This document shows positions 20,401-31,615 of a stretch of 64,000 nt of DNA, piece by piece (the first letter of the stretch is position 1; the number at the start of each line of letters is the position of its first letter). The translations under genes were made by a program, and so were the position numbers. The stretch is from assembly GCA_027382625.1 (NCBI GenBank), contig JAJKFJ010022670.1, positions 1 through 64,000 on the forward strand, in the 5' to 3' direction. Origin of the DNA: Tetmemena sp. SeJ-2015 (Eukaryota > Ciliophora > Spirotrichea > Sporadotrichida > Oxytrichidae). The notes under the pieces are model-generated. The model searched no databases and was not told the origin of the DNA. It was given only the letters and a program-made list of their open reading frames with translations.

Positions 20401-23400
20401 TTATACCTTTTATAATATCTTACTTCTTTGTATTGGGCTTCAGTGACAATCATGACTGTAGGCTATGGAGATATTTTACCCATGAACTCCTGGGAGACTT
20501 CACTCGTGTGCGTGATTTTTGTGATAGGAGTTGCTATGTTCTCTATTTAATTATTAAACTTATTTTACTTATTCTCTTACACTCTCTCTGCTTTAGCTAA
20601 TTAGTTTTCTGACTTGAGCCGAAGCAGATCCAAGAGATAAAATAGAGACAAACAGATCCATGAACTCCAGCACAAATACAAGTTGCCTTAAATTGCTATA
20701 TAATATTTGCCTGCTCACTTAGTTGAAAAGATTAACTACTACTTTTCTTAAACAGATTCAGTGATTGGCTTTTCCAGGGACTATGAGATGAATGGGCTTT
20801 TGAAAGTGCTACCTCCAAATCTAAAGACAAGGCTTGCTCTTTTCTTATATCATGACGCAATTTCAACAGTCCCCTTTCTCTAGAATAGAGACCAGACTTT
20901 TTATCTGAACTATCTTGACTTGCTAATTCCTCTCAAATTCTAAAAATAGACAGTCTTACTGAATAACAAGCATTAATATATGCAAGTTTAGGTTTGATTT
21001 GAAGGAGGGAACTCGCCAGAAGAAATATTTCTAATCTTAACTGGCTTCGTGCAAAACTGCTCCTCAAAGAGAGCTCTTGGGCCTGGCAGTTTAATTGGAG
21101 AAGTAGACTTTGTGTTCAAGCGTGAAAGAGCTGATTCCTACTTAGCAATCACAGATGTATTTTAAGCATATATTAATTGTAGAGATGTGTTTGTGCTTAA
21201 ATACGAGATAAACACGTTTGAAAACATCCTAGACCAATTTTAAGATCATAATGAAATTATCATCTAAAGAGAGAAAAGAATAGTATAATTTAAAGAACAA
21301 TTTCATTAAGAATGTTTATGTCTTATAGATTGATAGCGAACAAAAAGTAAGATATTCCAGAATCTTAAGAGAGAGCTTAAAAAAGGAACAGGGGTTGATA
21401 TAGACCTCAAACAAATAGCTTCTGCATTTAATGGAGTTTAAGAAGAGACAAAACTCTCACAGAGAGGAAAAATCCTCATAATCAAACAGAGTCCCTCAAG
21501 TTTAACTCTTTTATAGCCTGTAATAAATTGTAGATGATAAGTTGATGGACTCAAGAAAAATGATTGAGAGTAAGTCATTTTCAAGCGATAGAGTAACATC
21601 CAACAAAGGAAAATCTCCTAGTAGCAATTTTACTATTTCAAGTGTAATTTGATTAATGTAAGAGAATATTATTTAGTAAATAATGGCCTAAATCTAAGTA
21701 CAGGGAAAGGTGAAAATCAATCTAGAAATATGCGATCGCAACTTGAGCAGATTGATGAAATCAGAGAGTCCTTAGTATCTAACTTTTAAATAATATCCAA
21801 ACTAGATTAACTTTTAAACTAGAAATCCGATTCGGATGGAGGCGAACAAAGGACAAGAATTAAGGAAGTATTTCAGGATAAAAATACTCTAAATAACAAC
21901 AACTCAACTTTCTAATTGTAAAACATCCACTCTAGAATGAAGAAACTATTATCTTTTTTTTCTCCATAAATAATAGTTCTTAAAATGTTAAAAACTAAGT
22001 CAGATTAGAATAGACCAGCTAAATAACAGCTACAGTGCAAATTCTAGTGTTTAAAATTCTCCTACCAAAGTTGGTAATAAGAATAGCTCCTCGCTAACTA
22101 CTGATTAACTAGTTCAAAATGATAATTCTTATTCATTCTTAGAGAAGCCTAGCAACTAGAAAAAGTAAAACCAAAAAATAGATAAGAAGAATGTAAATGC
22201 TTTGAAAAAAGAAGCGCAAAAAATTTAAAAACAGGAATAAGAAATGCTCCTGACAAGTAGTGATGAATTTAAGAAAGTTCAAAATTTATTAATCTGCATC
22301 ATTTTTGTGTGCTGCAAATAATTTTAAAGGCTTTTAGGGTAGTCCTTTAGGTTCAAGGAACAACTCTAAATCTAATTTGGAAAACTATGGCAAGCAACTT
22401 GGCTCCTTAGCTTCTTCACCGAGTAATTAAAGCCCTAATATTTTAAAGAATAATCACAAAAAACTTGTGCATAAATGAAATCTATGTAATATGTTCTTAC
22501 TTTATTTACATAAGAGAAATAGTAGTTAAGAGAACGATCACCATTACTAAAATCTCCATTCTAATATGGATCCACTTTTTGAGTCTCAAAAGTTTATTCG
22601 GCAGGAGTTTTTATCTCAATAAGATGCCATCTTTTATAGCAACTCATTTTTCAATTATAATGATAAGTTGTTTAATTAAACCCTGAAATAAAGAAGAAGA
22701 CTTTGAAATCGAGAGTATACGATTCTTTAGAGCTTGAATAACTTAGAGAAGAACAGCTCAAAGAGTAGCAAGATAAAAAAAATTCTTTCACCAACAAGGA
22801 CTCATTAAAGAAGAAGAGTTCCACATAGAAAGTTGATGATTCATTCAAATTGAAACTTAAGAAAAGACTTGAATATGAGGGGAGTGCAGAGCTATAGATG
22901 AGCAAGGTCAATACCATGATAAAGAAATCGAAACTCATCTTGAATGAACATGGAAAGAAGTTTTCATGTTACCTCGAGAAACTGAGATAGGAAAATAAGA
23001 ATACTGTCTCAGCCCACATAGTGATCTCAACTCGATCAGCTATAATTGGCATCAAGAAGTACAACTAAGTCTTCAAATTTTTATACTTTTATAGAGATAA
23101 TTAAACCTTGATTTATATCTTGACCTAAATGGAGCAAAAGCTAGAAGCTCCATCTGCTTTGGATAATCAGCTGAATGAAACAGGACTTAAAATAGCTACA
23201 GAGCTGGAATTATAGAAACGCTTCAAGAAGTAACTTACAGTATATAGCAAGAAATCTTCAAAAATAGCAAAATGAGTAGTCACAGGATTTGATTAAAAAT
23301 GCAAAGCAAGTGGATGAAAGAGATAAGGTCACAGATACGATTCCAAGATCCAGAAGACAAATGCAAAGAGAGAGTGCGAGTCAAAAGGAACAGCTTATTG

Positions 23401-24485
23401 AGAAGGCTTAAGAAGATTTTTAAACTTCCAATAAACTCAAATTACCATATCTTAGTTACTAATAGTTCAATATGGAAGTAAGTGCTAGGTATAGCAACGT
23501 TAACGAGGATAAGAGCCTTATTAAGGATGAGAGAAGCTATGCAAAAGCTTATTCACCTGATAAGTTATTGCATTCAGATTCAAAGACTTCAAAACTTAAT
23601 ATTTAAGTTTAAAAAAATTGAAATAACAATTTGACAGTAAGGCTACAGGATAATAGAATGACAAAAGGCATTAGCATTTTACTTTTTTTAACTTTTGGCA
23701 AAGTTTCTCTAGAATGATAGCTTAAAATCCTTACTCATTCTAGAGTCCATAAGCTTCTAAAATTAATCTAGGGGATAGTTACAACATAAAATTCGAGCCA
23801 ATTAGCGCTAATAGCTAATTATAAGGAGCCATCACTAACAACCCTAATTCTCTAATTTAAAGCCCTACTCGTCCTACTTATTAGTAGTCTTACAATTTAC
23901 AACAGCAAGCTCTTTCCCAGCAAGCCATGAAAACTCAATAAGCCTCTTAGAATAAAAGTCATATTATTCCAAGTTTTGATCCATCTCAATTCAATCAGAG
24001 TTAATAAAATTTGGGCAACTCAAATCAACAGCCGTTTTAAGAGCGTCCAGTACATAAATTGTTTTTTATTATTACGTCAAGACATGTACTCGAAACTCTA
24101 ATAGTTGAAAAAGTAAAAGGATATAATGCAGCAACAGCAGCAGCCTCCTTAACCATAAATCTTTCCATAAAAGCCATAGCCATCCTTTTTCAGGCAATAT
24201 TAAAACTCTAGCCCAAATTCTTTCTCTAGTCCCCATTAAACAGGCATGCATAATGAGCTTAATCCCAAGAATATCAGGAAGATATTAGAGCAGAATGGCT
24301 TAAATGGGTTCATGTCCCCTAATTCTACTGGAGCAGCTCTAAGTAGTCCAGATACTGGTTCATTGAAAAACTAAATGGCCCCTAATTTCACAATTAACCT
24401 GTACAACAATACTTAAGTGATATATCAGCAGCAATAACAATTTAAGAATTAAATGGGTGCAGGTGCTCCAAAAATGCGATATTGA
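17404..24485 (+). CDS. cyclic-nucleotide-gated-type K+ channel with Q/N-rich tail
   Basis: ATG 17404, first intron 17465-17558. A basic cytosolic N-terminus reaches about 19.5 kb. The membrane part follows: S1-like KWYKRWTLFILLLNLIW (19.68 kb), YLTGWFFLDWAGNIPYS, an S4-like KIRIRRVQKYM, S5 LWTLLLILHMIACFWG, and the pore TIMTVGYGDILP with the K+ filter GYG (20.45 kb). S6 SYTLSALANQF comes next, then a C-linker and a cyclic-nucleotide-binding fold (PEEIFLILTGFVQN, LGPGSLIGEVDFVF; 20.9-21.3 kb). Three IESs in the channel core are resolved. Two in-frame TGA codons (19897, 20995) remain unexplained. The tail to TGA 24483-24485 is a low-complexity S/N/Q and coiled-coil sequence with several frame changes (probably IESs). 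A separate gene starting at about 22.7 kb cannot be excluded. Confidence 0.8.
17841..17869 (+). mobile_element. solo terminal repeat of the 330-bp MITE
   Basis: The phrase AATTG(A)AAAATTGTGGCTGAACGGATAATA matches the right end of the full copies at 42.4 and 60.8 kb. No partner end was found nearby. It lies just after a coding block of the channel N-terminus, within sequence that must be an IES. Confidence 0.65.
20222..20243 (+). other. channel IES, pointer ATTTATG (22 bp, with internal third copy)
   Basis: ATTTATG occurs at 20222, 20234 and 20244. Only the first-to-third recombination gives VWIYLWTLLLILHMIACFW. Using the middle copy shifts frame. Confidence 0.9.
20411..20430 (+). other. channel IES, pointer TAT (20 bp)
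   Basis: TAT at 20411-20413 and 20431-20433. Excision yields FIYTFYWASVTIMTVGYGD, the K+ channel pore. Confidence 0.9.
20539..20571 (+). other. channel IES, pointer TTCTCT (33 bp)
   Basis: TTCTCT at 20539-20544 and 20572-20577. Excision joins VIGVAMFS to YTLSALANQFSDLS, rebuilding S6. Confidence 0.9.
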
Positions 24486-24811
24486 CGCAATTCCGAGAAG
24501 TTAAATAAAGTTTAAATCTGTGTAAAATCTGAAAGAATTGTATTCTATTATAGAATCTTATCCAAAATCTATCATATAAATGGTGTCTAAGTTAAAACTA
24601 ATTTATGCATTGCTAAGTTTAAGTTAATTTAAAATGCTCGTTTTACCTTTTAATTTAAAATTAAGCTCTTCTTAAGGAGAATATCGAAGTATTTTTAAAT
24701 TTAAAATCATGAATTTGAGGTATTTATTGGTCTCAAAATTCATTTTATTTTGACTTTTTCTATTAATTTAGCATTTCTCATTACTCTTCGTCCGAAGGAA
24801 TATATTCTTCA

Positions 24812-27800
24812 TCAAATAGCTCTCTTAATAAGTTATTTAAAAAATATATCACCATTATTATTTGCTATCTCTCTTTTCAGGATAGTCTTGATCCTTATCA
24901 TAAACTTGTCTACTCTTGGTGTGTCTGCAACGCTTACACTTTCTCTTTTGACTCTTTTTTGAGGGAGTACTCCTATCTGAGCACTTTCAACAGAAAGATT
25001 TGATTGTATCAAGTTGCTCTCCAACGTAGTACCAGTAGTGCCAGTTGAAAAATGATTGGCAAGCACACTTCGAGGCAATTGAAATCCGCTGTCACTGTGG
25101 AGATTTTGTTGCATCAGTTATTAGATCTGCAACTGACCTCTCTCTTAGTTACATATAATGTAAATTGGTTTATGTTGTGAGAAGAATCTTCTTCATCGCT
25201 ACTCCACTTCTCGGATTCAATGCTATCTCGTTACGCCAAATTCACAGTTGAGTTTTCTAGGTTTTATCCATGGGAAGGAGTATATTTTGCCACTTAATTA
25301 TCTCTATGAGTGAAAGTTTGATAGTCTTGGGAACTTAAATTTTGAAACAGTTCTTGCTGTATATCAGTCCTGTCCTTTTGCCTCAGATTTTTCTTAGTAT
25401 TAAGTTTAAATGAAGAAAATTTTGTAATTTTTCTGCATGATAACATCTATGACTGCTATCATTTTATCTTCTCTCGTTTGCCCTGCATACCATTTCTCTC
25501 GCATGTTTATTTTACAAAACTATTTACTCCAAATTATTAATTACGAAGGCTCTAGTCTAAACATACATTAATTGATTTACCTGATAATTTTCTTGTTTAT
25601 TTTTGCAAAAATTTATTATTTCTACTAGCACATTATACGTACATATTTTAATATGTTGATCTTATCTTTGTGAGTTTTGTACTTCATGAAGATCTTATAA
25701 TCATAAATAGCAAAAATGTAGGACTTATATGAAGATCTCTTTGAGGTCGGAGAGAAGAGCTCTTCTAAGTTTCTTGGTAGGCATCTGTTTATAGATGAGG
25801 CTAAACGGCTGTTTCTCTTTGACAAGGTGAAACACTTTCATCAGAGACTCGTTTCTATTCTTCACTGAGTACGGTCCGATAATCAACGCCACAAAAGGAA
25901 GGTTTTCCAAATCAAAGTTCTTCTAATACACAGCATGGATTATATATCTTTAGTATTTAATTTTCATTTCAATATGATGATGATGGTTTCTGATGTCAAT
26001 CATAGAGGGCTCAACAGGGAAGAAAGGATGGCTGTGGTACCAGCCCAGCACTTGCTACCCTCTGCTCTGGATTATTTACCTCGCATTATTTGCAGAGATA
26101 GGACACAGGTCCACATTTTTCTAACGTTCCACCTAGCTTTCAATCAAAGAGTCGCATGGAATCACGCTACTGATTATAATTAAATAAAAGGAGAATGCAA
26201 TTATAAAATTAAAATCTGCTTTGCATTCATTAAACAGATTTGAAAATTTAATATTCCTTCCTAGTTATTTATAATGCAATATCAGATCTATAGTTCAATT
26301 CAGACATTCATGAAAATTACATTTCTGATTAGATGTCTGGCTTTCAAAACAGTACCCACCCAGGAAACCAATAACTTCATATTCACTTAAATGAGAATGC
26401 ACGTTAAGTACTAGTTGGGCTCTATAGTTAAATATAAGTAAGACAAAATCATTTAAGGGGATCATGACTTACTCCACAGAAATGTAGACTATGTAAGGCT
26501 GAGCAGCTAAAGATTTATAGTTGAGGTATGACACTAGCTGATAGTGAGAGTGCTCATGTTTACTGCTCACTAGCTGATCATAGCCGAAGTGCTTGTTGGT
26601 AGAAGCACCCATTCTCTTCGGACGTTTTGAATGATGCAATTCGCTCTCAGTAGTATTTGGGATCTGCTGAGTCGAATTTACTCTATTGCTAGAAGACTTG
26701 GGAGAAATTAAAATCAATGATCCGCTTTATTAATTTTAAGAGTGTGGATCTTTTCATTCTTGAGAGACCTACTTAGTTTCTTTTCAAATTTCTTTTCCTC
26801 TGAATCATCCTCCTCAATATTTTATTCACTCTCAGTTTCAGTGTGTGAATAATCCTCCCCATATCTTCGCTGTCTGGCTTTGAAATTTCTTTTGCCTAAA
26901 CTTGAGTTTGATGTCTTGATCGATGCTCTGAGAGCATGACTTTATTTCTTCGCATTGAATTTCTTCTCATTGTTTTCAATTTCTGGATAATCTTCATGAT
27001 ACAGATTTGGAGATGAATTTGATCCCACTGCTTTTGAATATTTATGACGATTATTATTATTGTTATTGTTGTTATGAGTTAACTAGGAAGTTGATGAAAA
27101 TAAAAGATTCTCAACCTTAATAAATAGAGAAAGAATAAGAAGTTGATTATCCTGCTCCTCCTATCTTATTGAGACTTGGCATAAGTCCCTCGCTTTTATA
27201 CTTCTATCGAGTATTATTGTTATTGTTTTCATGATCCAAGCTCTGTTTCATTTCTTGAAATTCACTCTAGTTGTTCTTAGATTTTTCTGCTAGTCTCTTT
27301 CTATCTTCGCTGCGTTTAATAAGTCTGTCTCTCTCCTTTTTGCTTCTCTTGAGATATTTCTCTTTCTTTTCTGGCTATAAATTCCTACTATTGTCTGTGC
27401 AATCTTCTTCAACCTATCTTTAATAGGGAGGTAAAATAAATATTATAAATACTATGAGGATATGCTGAAAAGCTTCTATGTTATGCATATATAGCATTTT
27501 CCGAATTGACATATTTCTATTTCGGTAAATTTTAGCAAAAGATAAATGAGAGAAATTACTTTGATTATGTATTTTTCCACAAAAGTAGTTGTTTTCCTTA
27601 AAATATTCTTTAAAATTAATAAAACCATGCAACGTATAAATAATGAATATCTTTAAGGCTGATTGTTGATTGTTTTCTGATTTAGCTAAGTTTAGGCTGC
27701 TGTTCTCTAGGTAAAATAGAGCAATAAATAGATATTGGAAGTAAAGTTTTTGATGATCTCATGATCGATTTCGTCAATCCTCTCTACTCTAAACAAATGG

Positions 27801-28889
27801 TAAAACATTAACAAATATCCAGTACACTTACAATCGCTTTTAAACAAATTAAAAAATAAACAAGTTTGCTTTTTGTTGAACTCGATGGATCCAGCGAAAG
27901 CGCACGGATCTTGATTTATTATAGGCAAGAAGGACAGTGATGTCTAGCCTTCTTAGACTGAAGTCTGCTTATAATCTTAATATAACTGATTCTGGCATCT
28001 CTAAAGCTCGGGTAAAAGCTTGGTCTTCAATTAGCTAAGAGTAAGTGGGTCTATATTTAAATATTTAACATTAAAATAATAGCATTTGCTGATTCCATCT
28101 CTCTAGGATTTTTTAAATACTCTGAGAGAAGTTGCCACTGCTAAAGTAAAGTCAGTTACTGCTGCTGAGGATTCTGAATTGAGTAATTTTGACTTATATT
28201 ATTTTCAAGCTATTGAAGCAAACTCTGTCGTGAGGAGTTAAATTACCCTTGAGGAATAAATTGCTCAAGCATATTATTGAATTATGATGATTGGTCTTTA
28301 ATCATACCATCATTTAAACAAATGCAAACTAAGGTTATACTAAATTTTGAAGAGATTAGTTTGGTTGAAGGGTAGAAGAGCCATAAAAGAGACTGTCATT
28401 AAGTCCTTGAGCGCCGAGAGTTGGATTAAATTGCTAAAGCTGTTATTACTGCAGCTACTATTGAATCTGAAGGTGATTAGCAGTTATCTATGGAAGGAAT
28501 GGATTAAGTGGAGGTAGAAGAGGCTTTGAATCTGTATTTAATTGCTCATTTTAGATGGTTGAGTTTTCATTTGTAGGCTTACTTTATTGATTTTGTTGCT
28601 ATTGCTACTGCTGTTTGAAATGCTGATTGAAAAGAAGCTGATGATAGTTGAAAGATTTCAAAAGTGAATCATTGTCAACTTGATTATCCTAAGCAAGAAT
28701 AGCTAACCTGAGCGAATCCATGCTGTTGGAGGACTTAGAAAGAGTTTGGAGAATTTATTGTTTGTTAAGTGCGCTCATGTCATTCTTTTAGAATTCAGAT
28801 ACACTCTTACTCCCATTATTATTGAGTAAGCCGGTGTAGAAATTATTAAAATGATCTTGCTGAGGATTAGAACCACCTCCTTCCATCAT
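24812..28889 (-). CDS. JAMM/MPN-domain metalloprotease with Q-rich N-terminus
   Basis: Minus-strand gene resembling MYSM1/AMSH-type deubiquitinases. The MPN core includes EYEVIGFLGGYCFESQ (catalytic Glu, ~26,370), then VIPCDSLIESQVERQKNVDL and the JAMM motif GWYHSHPFFPVEPSMID (25,990-26,045). That motif has both His, Ser and Asp of the HxH-x7-SxxD zinc site; VALIIGPYSVKNRNESL follows. The C-terminal helical part is MREKWYAGQTREDKM and a K/R-rich end at TGA 24,812. Upstream coding at 26.5-27.4 kb is charged and S/N-rich, and 28.1-28.9 kb is Q-rich with ATG at 28,887-28,889. Three IESs are resolved; others between 27.4 and 28.1 kb are not, so whether the Q-rich block belongs to the same gene is inferred. 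The protein is likely nuclear or cytosolic and acts on ubiquitin conjugates. Confidence 0.8.
25503..25652 (-). other. JAMM-gene IES, pointer AACAT (150 bp)
   Basis: ATGTT (plus) at 25503-25507 and 25653-25657. Excision joins KTHKDKIN to MREKWYAGQTRED on the minus strand, linking what otherwise look like two genes. Confidence 0.8.
25686..25728 (-). other. JAMM-gene IES, 10-bp pointer AGATCTTCAT (43 bp)
   Basis: ATGAAGATCT (plus) at 25686-25695 and 25729-25738. Excision joins LLSDLKEIF to MKYKTHKDKIN. The pointer is long and unambiguous. Confidence 0.92.
26706..26731 (-). other. JAMM-gene IES, pointer AATT (26 bp)
   Basis: AATT at 26706-26709 and 26732-26735. Excision joins NEKIHTLKI to SPKSSSNRVNSTQQI and removes a TGA. 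Confidence 0.8.
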
Positions 28890-29128
28890 TTGAATTTATT
28901 GGGCGAACAGCTGATTCAAACTTATCTACAAATTCTACTGCTGATCTAGTTATAGACATTCTATTATGAAAAAGAGTAATATATAACTTTATTAAGCACT
29001 AAATGTTTAACAAGAGAAAAAGTATTTTATATAAACCAGAAGAATCTATTTAGAAGTTATAGAAATTATATATTTCCTAAGAAGAAAAAACTTAAAATTT
29101 ATACGCTACTAAAATTAATTAGTTTTAA

Positions 29129-30948
29129 TCAAGAATTAAAACTAAGATGCAAGCGATAATAGAGAAAATAAAGATAATTTCTTTTTATTTTAACCGATAA
29201 GTAGGTAAAAGAAATTCTTTGGTTTTTTTATCCTAAAAAATTACTTAAGAATAATTTACTATAACTCTTCTCAGAATTGAAGGTTTAAAATGGATTCATT
29301 CCATGTTGCTACAAATCATTAAAATACAAATTAAACAAAAATAAATGCTACAGATAAGGCTGATGTAAGGGTGGCTAAAAAGGATTCATCATTTCTGGTT
29401 GACTTTGATCATTGGCTATATTTTGATATAGATTGGTGTGACCTAGCCCCATTTATTCCTTCATTTTTTCATCTTATTATGGATTCATTATTAATTTTTA
29501 TCCATTAGAGTTATCTTACATCAAAAGTTATAACAATTTAGCTAACAATATAATATCTTTTGTGAGTTATTGTTGAAGATACTAATTAAGGTCGATCTGC
29601 TATTGAAGATTGTTGAGCAGTTGATCTTGATTAAAATTTGGAGCATTGAAATTAGAATTTACCAGTTCTTAGCTAGTTGGAACATCCATAAAACTCATTT
29701 GTCGTTCTTTCCTTTCATCCATTATCATAGACTCTGGCTTCATCAACTCTCCAACGCTTTATTTGTACAAGGGAAAGTTCATTTCCTCAAGTTTAAAACA
29801 ACAATAATATTAAAGTGGAAGCTGTAAAGATAAAAAAATATTGAAGTTTATCATTCTTTTGATTTCTATCAGTGGCAAGACTCTTATTTATTTATGAATA
29901 ATACATAGTATATTTTTAGGTTGATCAGAAAGTTTGAGCCTAGTAGTCTGCTTATCTTGCTGTTTTGAATCTCTTTTCTTGGTGAGGATGTGTTCAATAA
30001 CACTTTGCTTGCTTATATTGATGACTTCTTCTATCTTTGTGACTGATGGGAGTGAAACCTTTTTCCTCTTGCTTCTTGGCTTGTTCTTGCTAGGCTCAAT
30101 ATTGTGAGTGTCGTTTTAATTATTTGCCCTCTGTCCACTTTCCGCAACCTTAAATAAAACTAAATTGTTCAAATATATCTATCATATAAATAAATTAACT
30201 TTTAGCCTTTTATATGATAAATTGAATAAATAATCTCTTAAATATTTTATAATAAATCTTAGAGAATTAGGACTTTGAATGGGTAGATTTGCCCTTAGGC
30301 GGATTTATACTTGTGAAATGTAGCTGGTTGATTGACTAATCTAGGAAAGTATCTTGATTCATAGGACTCAAAAATTAAAATCCCATTTCTTATACTCATT
30401 GTATTCACAGCAGCTGAATTGTCTTCACTACTTGGCTAAATTAATAACTTATTTGGTGAGGTTCGAGCTGCGAGCATTTTTTGAAATTTTTTGTCAGTAA
30501 GGCTTGATCCCTCAGCCTATGCTTTTAATGCTAAAATATTATAAGCTTTCTCTTTGCAGTCAGAGAAAAATATTTAAAATTTATTGAAAAGAAAGCCATA
30601 GGATTTTCTTACTCAATCTTCTCAATGCTAGAATATTAAAAATAAAGCTAAGAATCTTATAGGTTCTTTGAGTTATCATGGACTAAAGTTGGAAAGAGTT
30701 AGATTTTTTCAATATCCTCTGGATTAAATCCACTTTTGACTTTCATTTCTAGCTTATACTGTACAATTCTATAATCAGGAACAGCCTCGCTTTTATCTTG
30801 ATCGTTCAAATGCTTATAATGGCAAAATAAGTTAGAAATGCTGACTTTCAGTAATTTTGCTTTAGATGATTTAAGGAATGTTAGGATTGGAGGCGGCATC
30901 CTGCTGCTCCTTAGGCCCTTCCTCACTCTAACTATCTATATCCTGCAT
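29129..30948 (-). CDS. unknown Q-rich protein, possibly nuclear
   Basis: ATG at 30946-30948 (MQDIDSQSEEGPKEQQDA). Coding passes through several frames separated by unresolved IESs: LNDQDKSEAVPDYRIVQYKL, then SGFNPEDIEKIQLFPTL, then KKFQKMLAARTSPNKLL. A basic block follows (NKPRSKRKKVSLPSVTK), then a Q/M/P-rich C-terminus (NLQQQIDLNQYLQQQL and QPEMMNPFQPPLHQPYL). The basic block plus Q-rich tail suggests a transcription-related protein, but no domain is recognised. The 3' end is approximate. Confidence 0.55.
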
Positions 30949-30959
30949 AATCCATACCA

Positions 30960-31600
30960 ATAAATAGCTATAAATAAAATGAAATGCGTATAAGTTTAAC
31001 TTGCGGTTTTAGTATGTTACATGATTGCTGCAGGCACTTCAATTAACAACAAATAACATTTATTGATATTTAATCAATGTAAAATCCTTCAAATCACCTG
31101 ATGAGTGCAACTTAGTCATAAAGTTGTTATCTCAAATTATTTTAATGTTTGAGTCATGATGTGATCATTTAAAATGATTTAGAGTGCGGAAGTTCCAGGG
31201 CCTTCTTGCTTTAAATAAACTTTTACTCTATTAGCATAAGCTTATTTGTTGCAAGGTTCAACATTCTTAGGTTGCAATGTTTCCGGGAGGAGGAGATGCT
31301 ACTGATCTTGGTTGAGGGGGAGCATCTGAATAGTTTTTTTGTCATGTTCACTCATATTTATTAATATACACTTGTCTTATAGACTTTGAGATGCTTTTAG
31401 TTAAGCTTAAATTATAAAATCTCAAGTAGGGTTAAAGACCTTTAAATTAATACATGGATTTGATTAAAGCTTTCATCAATTCAAGGAGACATAAAATTAA
31501 TAACAGAGACTTCAGATTAATCAAAAATGCTCCTACTGCCAATTTATTGATGATTATACTTTTAAATTTAAATATTACAAACAGCAAAATACAAATAAGA
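30960..31600. other. intergenic, AT-rich
   Basis: The spacer between divergent genes starting at 30,948 (minus) and 31,616 (plus). Probably holds both promoters. No repeat or coding signal seen. Confidence 0.5.
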
Positions 31601-31615
31601 AACTAGCTACTTAAA

